Assembly (NCBI GenBank): GCA_029246985.1
Contig: JAQWMC010000100.1
Coordinates: 1-41,283 of the forward strand
Source: Pirellulales bacterium
GTDB lineage: Bacteria > Planctomycetota > Planctomycetia > Pirellulales > UBA1268
Reading direction: 5' to 3'
DNA: 41,283 bases
Numbering within the stretch: position 1 is the stretch's first letter; each line of letters starts with the position of its first letter. Shown here one piece after another: positions 32,023-41,127 of this stretch. The position numbers and the translations under genes were made by a program. The notes below the pieces were generated by a model, which was not told the DNA's origin, ran no database searches, and was given only the letters and a program-made list of their open reading frames with translations.

Positions 32023-35000
32023 ATGCCGAACACCCGTATATTCAAAGAATGCGCCATCGGGGCTTCTCTAATCACCACCTTTAGGGTGATTGGTCGCCTG
32101 CTTTGCATTGCCGGATTACTAATGTTGCTTGCAGGGTCAAAAGATGCTTTTGCTCAATCAGCAGTTGTTGAACAGCTTCCGTCAACTGCTGAAGGTGCAG
32201 AGCAAGACGAACGCATTGTTGAGGTTCGGATTGAAGGAAATGAGACTGTTGAAATCTCAAAATTGCCACAACTCAACACACGAGCTGGACAAATTTTTGA
32301 TCCACAAGCCATTGAAGAAGACGTGCGGACGCTCCATCGCACACGAAAATTTATTGACGTCTTGCCCAAGTATGTACGAGTACGTCAAGGGGTCGTAGTT
32401 GTCTTTACAGTGGTAGAACGTCCAACATTACGTTATGTAAAATTTGTTGGTAACCAACGTGTGACAACTCGAACATTACGAAAAAAATCGGAGATTGATG
32501 TTGGTGATTCCATTGATAGCTATGTAGTCGAAGAAGCCCGTCGTCGACTTGAAAGTTACTACCATGAGAAAGGTTACGACGCAGCTCGTGTAACAACTGT
32601 TGAGGGAACAAAGCCGGGTGACAAAGGAGCAGTCTTTCTTGTCGATGAAGGTCGTAGTCGCAAATCTTTTTGGACCACCTTTGTTGGGAATACCATTGCA
32701 ACCGATGCTCGATTACTCACACAGATCAAATCTAAGCCGGGATTTTTCTGGTTCCTAGGTGGCGACGTTGATCACGAAAAAATTGATGCCGATGTTGATA
32801 CGCTCACAGCCTATTACCGCAGCCTTGGTTTTTTCCAGGCACGCGTTGGTCGTGAAGTTCAAGTCATACATGGCCTCGGCCGGGACTGGGCTTTGCTCAC
32901 CTTTGTTATTAATGAAGGACCTCGTTACAAGGTTCGAAATGTTTCATTTCTTGGCAACAGTCGCTTTAAAGGGGAATTCCTTGAACGTGATCTGAAACTA
33001 AAAAGTGGCGAATTCTTTCACCAAAATCATATGGATTCTGACTTGGGTCTTATTCGTGATATTTATGGCGGTCGAGGTTTTGTATTCGCTGACATTCAAG
33101 CAGACCCAAGGTTCCTCGAAGAGCCTGGCGAACTTGATCTGGTCTACAAGGTGGCCGAGGGACAGCGATATCGGGTTGGACAAATCAACGTCCGTATTGG
33201 CGGCGAAAACCCTCATACTCGCCATAGCGTCATATTGAACCGGCTCTCCCTCCGGCCCGGTGACATTCTGGACATCCGAAAACTGCGTTCCGACGAACGG
33301 CGAATTGCATCGAGTGGTCTCTTCCTCAATGAACCTGCGCGGGGAGAGGGACCACGGATTGTTTTTAGTAAACCTGACCCATCTGAACAATTAATTGCTC
33401 GTGAGCCAAATCAAAAAGGCTTTCGAGGCCAGAGTCCTGACGATGGTGACGCCGTGCTTGACCTCGTGCTCAAGGGTGAATTAGCTCCATCACCATCCGA
33501 GCAAGAATCTGCAGATACTGCTCGTGAGCCCACTCCAAGCACAAAGAACTCCGTCAGCCCTGTTGAACTGCGCGAACAGCCCCAATGGCGTGGACAAAGT
33601 CCAGCGTACGGATATCAACCACCCGCAACTACCACTTCGGCACCCGCTACAAGTCCGCCACCGTATAGACAGTCATTCCCTCAGCAGGCTGCACCTGCTC
33701 GCCCGCCAAGTATTCCCGGTCCATCAACGGCCCAAAACCCAAATGCAGCTGCATGGGGTGGCTCTGCGATAGCAGCGACAAGCCCGGATGCAGTTGACTA
33801 CGGACGCATTCCGCCTGCCTCCCCAACAGCGACCCCAATGGTTGCCCAGCAGCCTATCGCTCAACCTCAAGCTGCTCCCAACACACCCTCGGGTTATGCA
33901 CAATCAGGTTTTGGACAACCTGGTTTTTCAGATCCTTCTGGATTTGATCCTCTTCCAAATGTCCCCGGAATGGGTCAACCGGGGCTTCCACCACCGGGCT
34001 TCGCTCAGCCTCCTCTTCAACCATTTCCTGGCAACGAACCATATGTAGTGGTTGATGTGAATGCTGAAGAAACACAGACAGGCCGGCTTATGATCGGAGC
34101 CGGGGTCAACTCCAATGCGGGCCTGGTTGGAAATATTGTGGTCGATGAACAGAATTTTGATATTACTCGACTTCCAACAAGTTGGGATGACATACGAAAC
34201 GGCACTGCCTTTCGTGGTGCCGGCCAAAGGTTTCGACTCGAAGCAGCGCCTGGTACAGAGTTACAGCGATACACTGCTACTTTTCAAGAACCATATCTTT
34301 TTGATACTCGCGTAGGACTCTCAACGAGTGCTTCGTACTTCACTCGTTACTTTTTTGATTGGGCTGAAGGTCGTGTAGGAGGCCGTGTTGGCCTTGGGTA
34401 TCAGTTTGTCTTTGCCCCCGATTTATCAGTAAATACTGGCTTCCGTGGTGAGAGCGTTGATATCTTCAACCCTCGTGTTCCAGGTGTACCCGACATCGAA
34501 AGAATGCAAGGAACGAACTCGGTCTACGGCTTCAGTGGTGGGCTTATTCACGACACTCGAGACAGCCCTTTCCTACCAACCGAGGGCCATCTTGCAACTG
34601 TCGAATTCGAACAGGTGATAGGAACTTTTGTCTATCCACGAGGCGTTTTTGAAGCTCGGCAATACTTCCTTCTCAATCAGCGACCCGATGGTTCAGGGCG
34701 ACATGTCTTGTCGATGGGCACCATACTCGGATTCTCTGGCCCTGATACGCCATCGTACGACAACTTTTATGCTGGCGGTTACAACACTATGCGAGGCTTT
34801 GTCTTTCGTGGTGCAAGCCCACGGCAGCAAAGCACAACCACAGGCCAAGAGGCAATTGTTGGTGGACCATTTGAATGGTTAAACACCGTTGAATATATGT
34901 TTCCCATCACTGCCGATGATTCCCTTCGCGGTGTTGTCTTTACTGATTTTGGTACAGTTGAACAAAACGTAACTATTAAAGACTTTCGAGTGTCCCCAGG

Positions 35001-35130
35001 GTTTGGTCTCCGAATCACCATGCCTGCACTTGGACCAGCTCCGATTGCACTCGATTTTGCAGTGCCTGTCTCATACGCTGATTTTGACAGCCAGCAACTC
35101 TTCAGCTTCTTTGTTGGCTTTGCACGATAA
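32023..35130 (+). CDS. bamA: Outer-membrane assembly factor BamA (Omp85) with a long proline-rich insert
   Basis: A 1035-residue Omp85 protein. A signal peptide ends near residue 44 (AFA|QS). Five POTRA domains can be traced at about 64-135, 136-212, 213-308, 309-390 and 391-465, each with the beta-alpha-alpha-beta-beta pattern (for example VRIEGNETVEISKL, VKFVGNQRVTTRTL, VSFLGNSRFKGEFL). The C-terminal barrel (about 690-1035) contains GRLMIGAGVNSNAG, LGYQFVFAPDLSVNTGFRGE (in parts), GGYNTMRGFVFRGASPR with the conserved (V/I)RGF-like element of Omp85 loop 6, and FTDFGTV. Between POTRA 5 and the barrel, residues about 487-668 are rich in Pro, Gln, Ala, Ser and Gly and look disordered. The protein ends FFVGFAR, whereas BamA and most barrels end in Phe or Trp. 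It should insert beta-barrel proteins into the outer membrane. Confidence 0.92.
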   Translation: MPNTRIFKECAIGASLITTFRVIGRLLCIAGLLMLLAGSKDAFAQSAVVEQLPSTAEGAEQDERIVEVRIEGNETVEISKLPQLNTRAGQIFDPQAIEEDVRTLHRTRKFIDVLPKYVRVRQGVVVVFTVVERPTLRYVKFVGNQRVTTRTLRKKSEIDVGDSIDSYVVEEARRRLESYYHEKGYDAARVTTVEGTKPGDKGAVFLVDEGRSRKSFWTTFVGNTIATDARLLTQIKSKPGFFWFLGGDVDHEKIDADVDTLTAYYRSLGFFQARVGREVQVIHGLGRDWALLTFVINEGPRYKVRNVSFLGNSRFKGEFLERDLKLKSGEFFHQNHMDSDLGLIRDIYGGRGFVFADIQADPRFLEEPGELDLVYKVAEGQRYRVGQINVRIGGENPHTRHSVILNRLSLRPGDILDIRKLRSDERRIASSGLFLNEPARGEGPRIVFSKPDPSEQLIAREPNQKGFRGQSPDDGDAVLDLVLKGELAPSPSEQESADTAREPTPSTKNSVSPVELREQPQWRGQSPAYGYQPPATTTSAPATSPPPYRQSFPQQAAPARPPSIPGPSTAQNPNAAAWGGSAIAATSPDAVDYGRIPPASPTATPMVAQQPIAQPQAAPNTPSGYAQSGFGQPGFSDPSGFDPLPNVPGMGQPGLPPPGFAQPPLQPFPGNEPYVVVDVNAEETQTGRLMIGAGVNSNAGLVGNIVVDEQNFDITRLPTSWDDIRNGTAFRGAGQRFRLEAAPGTELQRYTATFQEPYLFDTRVGLSTSASYFTRYFFDWAEGRVGGRVGLGYQFVFAPDLSVNTGFRGESVDIFNPRVPGVPDIERMQGTNSVYGFSGGLIHDTRDSPFLPTEGHLATVEFEQVIGTFVYPRGVFEARQYFLLNQRPDGSGRHVLSMGTILGFSGPDTPSYDNFYAGGYNTMRGFVFRGASPRQQSTTTGQEAIVGGPFEWLNTVEYMFPITADDSLRGVVFTDFGTVEQNVTIKDFRVSPGFGLRITMPALGPAPIALDFAVPVSYADFDSQQLFSFFVGFAR

Positions 35131-35143
35131 TCGCTTTCTCTAA

Positions 35144-36478
35144 TCAAGCGTTGCCTTCGATAACCGACTGTGCAACTGCAACACCTGCGACATACGCACT
35201 CGACCAGGCCCACTGAAAATTAAAGCCGCCAATTCGACCGTCTACATCAAGGATTTCACCCGCAAGGTAAAGACCGGGACATTTTCTACTTTCCATAGTT
35301 TCCAATTTTACCTCTTCAAGAGGGACGCCACCAGCTGTCGCTTCGGCAATAGAAAAACCCCGATCACCAGTTACAGGTAATGGCGTAGCCGTAATACTTT
35401 GAACCAATTTTTTTCGAATGGTCCGAGTTAGGTCACCGACAAGTGGAGCCTCCGACTCTATACAGATTCGTCGAGCTAATCTGTCTGGAAGCCATTGACG
35501 CAACACGCCAAGTGCTCCTGTACGCTGAGACTGAAAGAACTCATCGACCGTTTCGGCATTCTGGCCAGGCAGCCAGTTGATACTCAACTGAACATCTGAA
35601 TCGGCATTTTGTGCAATCAGCCAGTGACGACTGATGTCAAGAACAGCCGGACCTGAGAGGCCACGATGTGTACAGAGCGTACTGCCGGAACAAGAAAAAA
35701 TTCGTTTTCCTGATGGTTTGGAAAGTGTGACTGTTGTGGGAACAGTTACTCCGGATAGCTCTGTAATCCAATGACTGTCCTCCAAAACGAGTGGAACCAG
35801 GGCAGGAACTAAAGGCTTTGTAGTTGTATGACCTAGATTTTCCACCAATCTGTAGCCGCCGCCGTCTGAACCGCTTTTGGGCAATGATCTCCCACCCGTA
35901 CACACGATGACATGTCGAGCCAGCAACTCACCACTTTCCAACACCACTCGAAACCGTGGTTCTTGCTTCACGCCATTTGCTGTACCACCCTCCGGAAGTT
36001 GTTCGATATCAGTAACACGTGCAGGATGTGCAATTGACGCATGCGATTCTTTCGACTGGTCAATTAACGCATTAAGAATAGTCCTCGCTGAGTCAGTCAC
36101 TGGGAATAATTTACCCGTTTCTTCTTCCTTAAGTTCAACACCTGCATCGGAGAAAAAATGAATCGTCTGTGCTATTGAAAAGCGACGCAACACTTTGCGA
36201 ATTGCTGCCGGACTGCTTCCTGCAAAATCATGTTCTGTTACACGACGGTGGGTCACATTACAGCGTCCACCACCAGCTACGAGAATTTTGGCACCGAGTT
36301 TTTTTGCCCCATCGAAGACTGTGATTCCAATCGGATAGCCTTCTGAATTTCTCCCTGCCCATATTGCAGCAAAAAGGCCCGCTGCTCCTGCACCAATAAT
36401 TGCCACATCAACATGCTCTTCTTGGCACAATTGTTTCTCTTTCTTGTATCGATTCGGCATTTCACTATCCATTTTCAT
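35144..36478 (-). CDS. HI0933/BaiN-family NAD(P)/FAD-dependent oxidoreductase
   Basis: A 444-residue flavoprotein of the HI0933 family. The FAD-binding beta-alpha-beta motif VAIIGAGAAGLFAA is at about 25-38; GAKILVAGGGRCNVTH (63-78) is the family signature; VIVCTGGRSLPKSGSDGGGYRLVENLGH (in parts), CTHRGLSGPAVLDISRHW (in parts) and the C-terminal PGLYLAGEILDVDGRIGGFNFQWAWSSAYVAG (in parts) complete it. Members are soluble; one (BaiN) acts in gut bile-acid conversion, but most have no defined substrate. The first 22 residues are polar and probably not conserved; ATGs at 36478, 36472 and 36460 are all possible starts. It converges with bamA, with 13 bases between the stop codons. Confidence 0.93.
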   Translation of the reverse strand: MKMDSEMPNRYKKEKQLCQEEHVDVAIIGAGAAGLFAAIWAGRNSEGYPIGITVFDGAKKLGAKILVAGGGRCNVTHRRVTEHDFAGSSPAAIRKVLRRFSIAQTIHFFSDAGVELKEEETGKLFPVTDSARTILNALIDQSKESHASIAHPARVTDIEQLPEGGTANGVKQEPRFRVVLESGELLARHVIVCTGGRSLPKSGSDGGGYRLVENLGHTTTKPLVPALVPLVLEDSHWITELSGVTVPTTVTLSKPSGKRIFSCSGSTLCTHRGLSGPAVLDISRHWLIAQNADSDVQLSINWLPGQNAETVDEFFQSQRTGALGVLRQWLPDRLARRICIESEAPLVGDLTRTIRKKLVQSITATPLPVTGDRGFSIAEATAGGVPLEEVKLETMESRKCPGLYLAGEILDVDGRIGGFNFQWAWSSAYVAGVAVAQSVIEGNA

Positions 36479-36709
36479 GGAATCTGTAAATGTGTCCAGG
36501 AAGAGACATTATTTGTTTGGACGAGAAGAGCGACTGTCTTCGTAAAACACCTCAACGGGTAGGCACAAACATGCATTGTCCAATGGATTTGATACACATA
36601 GAGTACACACAATGTTGTTGAACTTCTTGGTACAGCGTTCGGTGTGAACAAAAATCAGAATCATCTCCGTGGTGCTCATCCTACGTCGAATGCTTTATAG
36701 GGGAATTGC

Positions 36710-39292
36710 ATGCCAAAAAACGATGCCAAAGAAATCCACGGAGGGCTGACTTTTTTTTGTTTGAGTTGGTTTTTTCTTGCTCTACTTTGCAGTGGTATTG
36801 CAACTGCATCTGACGATACCGCTCGTAAGCCACTGGAATTTAATCGAGACATTCGTCCGATCCTTGCTGAAAACTGTTTCTACTGTCATGGGCCAGACCC
36901 AAACAAAAGAGAAGCCGATCTTCGTCTCGATCAACGACAATCCGCTTTCGATGCTGGGGCGATTGACCCTTCGGAGAGCCTGATCATCGATCGCATCCAT
37001 TCCGATGACGGTGATCTCCTCATGCCACCACCAGACTCGAATCGTCGTCTTTCTCAGCGCGACAAAAAAATTCTTTCTCGATGGATTCATGAAGGGGCCA
37101 CATATCAACCACACTGGGCATTCGTGGCTCCTGTTCAAAATAATCCGCCAGTGATTGGCACAGCATCACTCCAAAATTGGCCTAAAAATCCAATTGATTC
37201 GTTTATTCTTGCTGAACTTGAAGAAGTCGATCTTGCACCGTCACCAGAAGCCGACCGGGAAACATTAATTCGACGTCTCTATGCCGATCTTTTAGGTCTT
37301 CCTCCATCACTAAAAAAAGTTGACGAGTTTCTCACCAATCAATCACCAGACGCCTATGAACAATTGGTCGATCAATTGTTAGCGAATCAGCACTACGGCG
37401 AACGCATGGCAATCGCTTGGCTCGATGCTGCTCGCTTTGCAGACAGCAATGGTTTTCCACAGGAGGGTGACACGTGGCAATGGATCTGGCGAGATTGGGT
37501 GATCGACGCTCTGAATAAAGACATGCCTTTTGATCAGTTTTCAATCGAGCAACTTGCAGGGGACTTACTACCGGACGCAACACAACAGCAACAAATCGCT
37601 ACTGCCTTTAACAGGAATCATCTTTTGAATGGTGAAGGAGGTGCAATTGCTGAAGAACAGCGATTCAACAATCTGTTTGATCGCGTTGATACAACAAGCA
37701 CAACCTGGCTTGGTCTGACCATGGCATGCGCTCAGTGCCATGATCACAAATATGATTCTTTAACTCAGCTTGATTATTACCGACTGCTCCATGTTTTTAA
37801 CCAGGTGGCAGAAACCGGCCGGCCTGGTCGACAATCTTCTCGCATCCGTGTTGCCACACCTTTCTTAGAGGTTGCAACTGCTGGCCAAAAAGAAGAGCTC
37901 GCACGATTAAAACAAACAATGAAACAGCTTGAGAAAAAAGCCAGGCCTAGTATCGACGCTGCATATGCCGCATGGAAAGCAGGCTTGTTTGCTGACGGGC
38001 AGGCTGCAGACGGAAAAGACCTTCCACGATCACTCACCCCATTACTCCGAAAACCTGAAGACGCTCGATCTGATAACGAAAAGAAAAAAATTGAAAAGGG
38101 TCTGCGACAATTTTTCATGAGCAAAGTACGCCAGTCAGTCATGAAAGATGTGCTGATCGTTGCTGAGTATGAAAAAGCCAAGCAGGCTCATGATGCCTTC
38201 AATGGTGATGAGATTCCCAGAATTATGGTTATGAGTGACAACAAGCCACGAGAAACCCGTGTACTTGATCGCGGTGCCTATCTCTCACCACGTGGTGACA
38301 CTCTTGCTTTCCTGCCACCGGCAAACCTGCCGCCCTTACCTGATACCTTTCCGAAAAATAGGCTTGGTCTTGCAAAATGGTTATTCCTCCCAAATCATCC
38401 TCTCACCGCTCGCGTTCAGGTAAATCGGATGTGGCAACGATTCTTCGGGACGGGTTTGGTCAAAACCACAGAAGATATGGGTGTGCAAAGTGAGTACCCA
38501 CGGCACCTTGCTCTCCTTGACTGGCTTGCAATTGCATTTCGAAAAAGAGGATGGAGCCAGAAGTCCATGCACAAACTACTGGTTATGAGCGCGACCTATC
38601 GACAGGCGAGTAAAATCAATCCCGACCATCTGCAAAAAGATCCAGAGAATCGACTCCATGGCCGTGCGAGTCGTTTTCGAATGCCTGCCATGGTTTTACG
38701 TGATTGGGCCCTTGCTTGTAGTGGTTTACTCAATGAAAACATTGGGGGCCCTCCGGTATACCCATACCAGCCTGATCAGATCTGGGAATCACTGGCAATT
38801 ACGAAAGAGCGAGATTTTACCTACCCTCAATCAACTGGAGCAGACCTCTACCGGCGGAGCATCTATACCTTTTGGCGACGAACTGTTGCACCTGCCAACA
38901 TGTTCGACTCTGCCAACCGTCGTACATGCACCGTTCGGGCGAATCAAACATGTACACCACTCCATGCACTCACCACGCTGAATGACCCAACATGGGTTGA
39001 GGCAGCGCATTCTCTTGCGAAGCGATGCATGACAAACAGGAATACGCTTGATGAACAGATTATTTTTGCATTTCGTACCGTTGTGAGCCGACTGCCAACC
39101 TCTACCGAACGTGCCGTACTTGCAGATATGTATGCGCACCAACATTCCCACACAACTATGGAGTCAGCACATGCATTCCTTGGCAGCGATACACGCTTAC
39201 CAGACGCTTCTTACGACCCAGTGAAACTCACTGCATTAGGAAATGTTTGCTTAGCCATTCTGAATCTTGATGAAGCACTCACTCGTGAATAA
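36710..39292 (+). CDS. Secreted PSCyt1-DUF1549-DUF1553 protein
   Basis: An 860-residue protein with the typical planctomycete order: signal peptide (about 12-34), planctomycete cytochrome C domain PSCyt1 with CFYCH (Cys56, Cys59, His60) in ILAENCFYCHGPDPNKREADLRLD (read in parts), DUF1549 (about 160-370) containing a second CxxCH (Cys340, Cys343, His344) in the family-typical CAQCHDHKYD, and DUF1553 (about 555-800) with AKWLFLPNHPLTARVQVNRMWQ (in parts) and MSATYRQASK. The ATG has AGGGGA five bases upstream. It is followed by the DUF1501 gene after 60 bases, the standard pairing in these bacteria. The pair is widespread next to carbohydrate-processing genes and is presumed to be a secreted redox pair; no biochemical function is established to my knowledge. 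Confidence 0.95.
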   Translation: MPKNDAKEIHGGLTFFCLSWFFLALLCSGIATASDDTARKPLEFNRDIRPILAENCFYCHGPDPNKREADLRLDQRQSAFDAGAIDPSESLIIDRIHSDDGDLLMPPPDSNRRLSQRDKKILSRWIHEGATYQPHWAFVAPVQNNPPVIGTASLQNWPKNPIDSFILAELEEVDLAPSPEADRETLIRRLYADLLGLPPSLKKVDEFLTNQSPDAYEQLVDQLLANQHYGERMAIAWLDAARFADSNGFPQEGDTWQWIWRDWVIDALNKDMPFDQFSIEQLAGDLLPDATQQQQIATAFNRNHLLNGEGGAIAEEQRFNNLFDRVDTTSTTWLGLTMACAQCHDHKYDSLTQLDYYRLLHVFNQVAETGRPGRQSSRIRVATPFLEVATAGQKEELARLKQTMKQLEKKARPSIDAAYAAWKAGLFADGQAADGKDLPRSLTPLLRKPEDARSDNEKKKIEKGLRQFFMSKVRQSVMKDVLIVAEYEKAKQAHDAFNGDEIPRIMVMSDNKPRETRVLDRGAYLSPRGDTLAFLPPANLPPLPDTFPKNRLGLAKWLFLPNHPLTARVQVNRMWQRFFGTGLVKTTEDMGVQSEYPRHLALLDWLAIAFRKRGWSQKSMHKLLVMSATYRQASKINPDHLQKDPENRLHGRASRFRMPAMVLRDWALACSGLLNENIGGPPVYPYQPDQIWESLAITKERDFTYPQSTGADLYRRSIYTFWRRTVAPANMFDSANRRTCTVRANQTCTPLHALTTLNDPTWVEAAHSLAKRCMTNRNTLDEQIIFAFRTVVSRLPTSTERAVLADMYAHQHSHTTMESAHAFLGSDTRLPDASYDPVKLTALGNVCLAILNLDEALTRE

Positions 39293-39352
39293 GCACCTTA
39301 AAAAATACCACCGAATGAGTTTCCTCAGACTGCGAATGAGAAGGCTGTAATC

Positions 39353-40801
39353 ATGCATGATTTATTCAATGAAAATCTGGCTCGCGTTACGCGCCGTCAA
39401 CTCTTTGGGTCAGCTAGACAAGGAATCGGTCTTGCTGCTTTGGCATCACTTTTCGGACGCGACAGCACTTGTGAAGGAAGCGTACCCGGACGTGTTGACC
39501 TTCCACACCACGCTCCCCGTGCAAAACGAATGGTGATGCTCTGGCAAGGAGGCGGCCCTTCTCATGTTGATCTCTTTGATCCGAAAGATGCTCTCTTCAA
39601 ACGTTCTGGTGAGGATATTCCAGATAGTGTCCGAGGAACAACTCGTCTTTCAACAATGTCGAGTGGGTATTCAAAATGGCCTGTCGTTGCACCAATCAAA
39701 AAATTTCAGCGGTTTGGCCAGTGTGGTATGGAACTGAGTGAAATGCTTCCATCCATTGGCGGGCTTGCCGATGACATCTGTCTTGTTCGAAGCCTTCACA
39801 CCGAGGCTGTCAATCATGCGCCTGGGGTCACATTTTTTCTCACCGGAAGCCAGGTTCCTGGTCGCCCGAGTCTCGGTGCATGGATGTCGTATGGTCTTGG
39901 ATGCGAGACTGAAGAATTGCCGGCTTTTGTTGTCATGACTTCCTCTGATAAAGCAAAGAGTTGTGGGCAGCTCTTTTTTGATTACTACTGGGGTTCTGGT
40001 TTTCTTCCCAGTCGCTATCAAGGAGTAAAATTCCGAAACACGGGAGAGCCTGTTCCGTATCTTGCAAACCCTCCAGGTATCAGTCGTGCTGCCAGACGAG
40101 CCTTACTGGATGACCTTGCCGTCATGAACGCCAAGCACCTGGCAGACTACGGTGACCCTGAAATTGATACTCGGATTGCCTCCTATGAAATGGCCTTCCA
40201 AATGCAATCGAGTGTGCCAGATCTCATTGACTTCTCGGATGAACCAAAACATGTGCTTGAGCGGTACGGACCTGATGTGCATATGAAGGGATCATTCGCG
40301 TTCAACTGTCTCGTGGCAAGAAGACTACTGGAACGTGGTACTCGATTTGTCCAATTGATGCACGCTGGCTGGGACCAACACAGTAACCTGTACAGTCAAC
40401 TTGAAATTCAGTGTCACGATACAGAAGGACCATCTGCTGCACTGGTTCAGGATCTTAAAGATCGTGGATTGCTAGAGGATACACTGGTAGCGTGGGGTGG
40501 TGAATTTGGTCGGACACCCTTTGGACAAGGTGACCCAGCCAACCCAAAGGGCCGTGACCATTTTGGAAAGGCTTTTTCATGGTGGTTGGCAGGTGGCGGA
40601 GTAAACAGTGGACATGTCCATGGTGCAACAGATGACTACGCGTGGAACATTACTGCTGACCATGTGCACATTCATGACATGCAGGCCACAATTATGCATC
40701 TGCTTGGTATTGATCACACTCGCTTGACATACCGATATCAGGGCCGTCAGTTCCGACTCACGGATGTTCATGGCGAGGTCGTTTCCAGCATTCTGCGTTG
40801 A
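39353..40801 (+). CDS. DUF1501 family protein, probable Tat substrate
   Basis: A 482-residue DUF1501 protein. The N-terminus contains VTRRQLFGSARQGIGLAALASLFG (about 12-35, read in parts), a twin-arginine-type signal. The body has the family motifs RMVMLWQGGGPSHVDLFDPK (in parts), NHAPGVTFFLTGSQVPGRPSLGAWMSYGLG (in parts), FVQLMHAGWDQHSN, LVAWGGEFGRTPF and GRDHFGKAFSWWLAGGGVNSGHVHG (in parts), and ends with HDMQATIMHLLGID, as in related alkaline-phosphatase-fold proteins. The ATG at 39353 has GAGAAGG eight bases upstream. It is the partner of the PSCyt1-DUF1549-DUF1553 gene directly before it, and the two are probably one operon. A sulfatase-like fold has been proposed for the family, with unknown substrate. 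Confidence 0.94.
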   Translation: MHDLFNENLARVTRRQLFGSARQGIGLAALASLFGRDSTCEGSVPGRVDLPHHAPRAKRMVMLWQGGGPSHVDLFDPKDALFKRSGEDIPDSVRGTTRLSTMSSGYSKWPVVAPIKKFQRFGQCGMELSEMLPSIGGLADDICLVRSLHTEAVNHAPGVTFFLTGSQVPGRPSLGAWMSYGLGCETEELPAFVVMTSSDKAKSCGQLFFDYYWGSGFLPSRYQGVKFRNTGEPVPYLANPPGISRAARRALLDDLAVMNAKHLADYGDPEIDTRIASYEMAFQMQSSVPDLIDFSDEPKHVLERYGPDVHMKGSFAFNCLVARRLLERGTRFVQLMHAGWDQHSNLYSQLEIQCHDTEGPSAALVQDLKDRGLLEDTLVAWGGEFGRTPFGQGDPANPKGRDHFGKAFSWWLAGGGVNSGHVHGATDDYAWNITADHVHIHDMQATIMHLLGIDHTRLTYRYQGRQFRLTDVHGEVVSSILR

Positions 40802-41015
40802 CAGCAGGGACTCGCATTGAAGGAAATGATTTACACTTTTCTGTGGTTGAAGAAATTTCAGTCGACAGATGCTTCAAATCACCGTTGCCGACCGTAATCA
40901 TTGCTCCAATGAGTCTAAAAAAGAGTCCAAAAACCTGTGCTTGCAAAAATAATGTAGTCCCACAGAGTAGAACTAGAAGTACACCCACGATTGAGGGGTT
41001 AAAGTACGCATGCAC
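40758..41015 (-). CDS. Possible small membrane protein overlapping the DUF1501 gene end
   Basis: An 85-codon open frame from a GTG at 41015, overlapping the 3' end of the DUF1501 gene by 44 bases. Its first half is strongly hydrophobic (SIVGVLLVLLCGTTLFLQ and VFGLFFRLIGAMITVG), which could form two membrane helices; the second half is hydrophilic. It lacks a ribosome binding site and any recognised family, so it may be accidental. Confidence 0.2.
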   Translation of the reverse strand: MHAYFNPSIVGVLLVLLCGTTLFLQAQVFGLFFRLIGAMITVGNGDLKHLSTEISSTTEKCKSFPSMRVPAVNAECWKRPRHEHP

Positions 41016-41059
41016 GAGCTTGATTCGTTACAAACCCCCTATACTTTCGACCTTTTCAG

Positions 41060-41088
41060 GTTTCAGCGAGTTTGGCTAGTTTCAGTGA
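41060..41088 (+). repeat. Two direct repeats GTTTCAGYGA upstream of a candidate promoter
   Basis: Ten-base units at 41060-41069 and 41079-41088 differ only at one position (C or T). They are 19 bases apart start to start and end ten bases before the candidate -35 box, which is a usual location for an activator site. Chance remains possible. Confidence 0.35.
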
Positions 41089-41098
41089 ATCTAAGTGC

Positions 41099-41127
41099 TT
41101 GACTATCCTGGTTTCTGGCTATACCTT
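41099..41127 (+). promoter_or_regulatory. Candidate sigma-70-type promoter
   Basis: TTGACT (41099-41104), 17 bases of spacing and TACCTT (41122-41127); TATACC two bases earlier is an alternative -10. The -35 matches five of six consensus bases and the -10 three of six. It would drive a gene outside the window on the plus strand. Confidence 0.3.
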
